Below are positions 63,407-64,000 of a DNA stretch of 64,000 nt, piece after piece (the stretch's first letter is position 1; every line of letters starts with the position of its first letter). A program made the position numbers and the translations under genes. Below the pieces are notes generated by a model, which was not told the origin of the DNA, made no database searches, and was given only the letters and a program-made list of their open reading frames with translations. The DNA lies in assembly GCF_003367505.1 (NCBI RefSeq), contig NZ_PXXX01000009.1, forward strand, positions 248,001-312,000, written 5' to 3'. The stretch is from Lysinibacillus capsici. Its GTDB lineage: Bacteria; Bacillota; Bacilli; Bacillales_A; Planococcaceae.

Positions 63407-64000
63407 TTAAAAATGGATAGCGCGATCATCCACTGCTAGAGCAGATTCCACTAACACCTCATTTAAGGATGGATGTGGATGAATTGCCTGACTAATTTCC
63501 CATGGTGTTGCATCTAACACTTTTGCTAAGGATGCTTCACCAATTAAATCTGTTACATGAGGCCCTACCATATGAATACCCAAAATATCATCTGTTTCTT
63601 CATCAGCGATAATTTTGACAAAGCCTTCTGTCTCTCCATTTACTAATGCTTTACCAATAGCCTTAAACGGGAATTTACCAATCTTTAATGAAAATCCTTG
63701 TTCTTTAGCAGCACTTTCTGTTAATCCAATGCTAGCAACTTCTGGATAGGAATAAACACATTTCGGTACTTTTAGTGCATCCAATGTCTCGGTTTTCCCT
63801 GTTGCTATATGCTCAATAGCTGAAAGCCCTTCATGAGAAGCAACATGCGCTAATTGTAAGCCACCAATCACATCTCCTATGGCATACATATGAGACTCTT
63901 TCGTTTGATAGGAACCATTCACTTTAATAAAGCCATTTTCCACTTCAATCTCTGTATTTTCTAGACCAATACCTTGCGTATTCGCCTCACGTCCTACACA
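63407..64000 (-). CDS. lpdA: Dihydrolipoamide dehydrogenase E3 (C-terminal part; 5' end outside window)
   Basis: 197 residues visible, beginning CVGREANTQGIGLENTEIEV in the FAD/NAD domain region. YAIGDVIGGLQLAHVASHEG is the second FAD motif, CVYSYPEVASIGLTE opens the interface domain, and HPHPSLNEVLVE holds the catalytic His-Glu dyad. Reoxidises the lipoyl group of E2. It precedes bkdAA by 86 bases. The N-terminal redox-active cysteines lie beyond base 64000. Confidence 0.93.
   Translation of the reverse strand, partial: CVGREANTQGIGLENTEIEVENGFIKVNGSYQTKESHMYAIGDVIGGLQLAHVASHEGLSAIEHIATGKTETLDALKVPKCVYSYPEVASIGLTESAAKEQGFSLKIGKFPFKAIGKALVNGETEGFVKIIADEETDDILGIHMVGPHVTDLIGEASLAKVLDATPWEISQAIHPHPSLNEVLVESALAVDDRAIHF

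Noticed and set aside
1..64000. CRISPR arrays, tRNA, rRNA, prophage, insertion sequences
   Set aside because: No regularly spaced repeats, cloverleaf, rRNA core sequences, integrase or transposase frames were found on either strand.

Overview
The window is a low-to-moderate GC Firmicute chromosome segment, most consistent with Lysinibacillus (the former Bacillus sphaericus group). The evidence is the Bacillaceae-style cbiW-cbiH60-cbiX-cbiJ-cbiC-cbiD-cbiE cobalamin operon, the bioDAYB gene order known from B. sphaericus, a yqjA/yqjC/yqjD/yqjE-like array, a bacilliredoxin, a Prli42 miniprotein and strong AGGAGG-type ribosome binding sites with frequent TTG/GTG starts. Species is inferred, not proven. 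No rRNA, tRNA, CRISPR array, prophage or intact insertion sequence was seen.

Layout. 1-6554 (minus): anaerobic (cobalt-early) cobalamin synthesis operon behind a cobalamin riboswitch and intrinsic terminator. 6663-9710 (plus): a second cobalamin riboswitch divergent from the first, controlling the cobalt ECF importer cbiMNQO. 9858-13355: a large secreted subtilase. 13453-19929: an acetyltransferase, two glycosyltransferases, two sugar-nucleotide SDR enzymes, a hydrolase and DNA polymerase IV. 19978-24130: a MocR regulator with a divergent aminotransferase and clear operator, an XRE-cupin/LysE divergent pair and a 40-residue protein. 24391-28137: bioDAYB with a BirA-type operator. 28281-35820: small conserved proteins, a response regulator, a 1711-residue pseudokinase/NTPase/GAF/histidine kinase and a heavily frameshifted dead gene. 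35945-43934: membrane protein, AraC regulator with a divergent EamA transporter, an ATP-grasp-like protein, LysE exporter, TPR protein, chemoreceptor and a small membrane protein. 44302-48426: carboxynorspermidine synthase/decarboxylase operon, a cyclic-di-GMP-I riboswitch ahead of a secreted TIM-barrel-like protein, and CheW. 48450-54573: yqj-like array (peptidase, coiled-coil protein, acyl-CoA carboxyltransferase, methylmalonyl-CoA epimerase, Prli42, aromatic-acid-exporter-like protein) and a bacilliredoxin. 54735-64000: meaB, both methylmalonyl-CoA mutase subunits and the branched-chain 2-oxoacid dehydrogenase genes (E2, E1beta, E1alpha, E3).

Functional link. Branched-chain oxoacid dehydrogenase makes acyl-CoAs from Val, Ile and Leu; Ile and Val yield propionyl-CoA, which carboxyltransferase, epimerase and adenosylcobalamin-dependent mutase (guarded by MeaB) convert to succinyl-CoA. 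The carboxylation needs biotin (bioDAYB) and the mutase needs B12 (cbi operon and cobalt importer), so suppliers and consumers of both cofactors lie within 64 kb.

The most unusual items are the c-di-GMP-I riboswitch with a competing hairpin, the pseudokinase-headed giant histidine kinase, the two divergent B12 riboswitches, an unexplained 23-bp inverted repeat enclosing a cre-like 14-mer, and a gene killed almost only by frameshifts.
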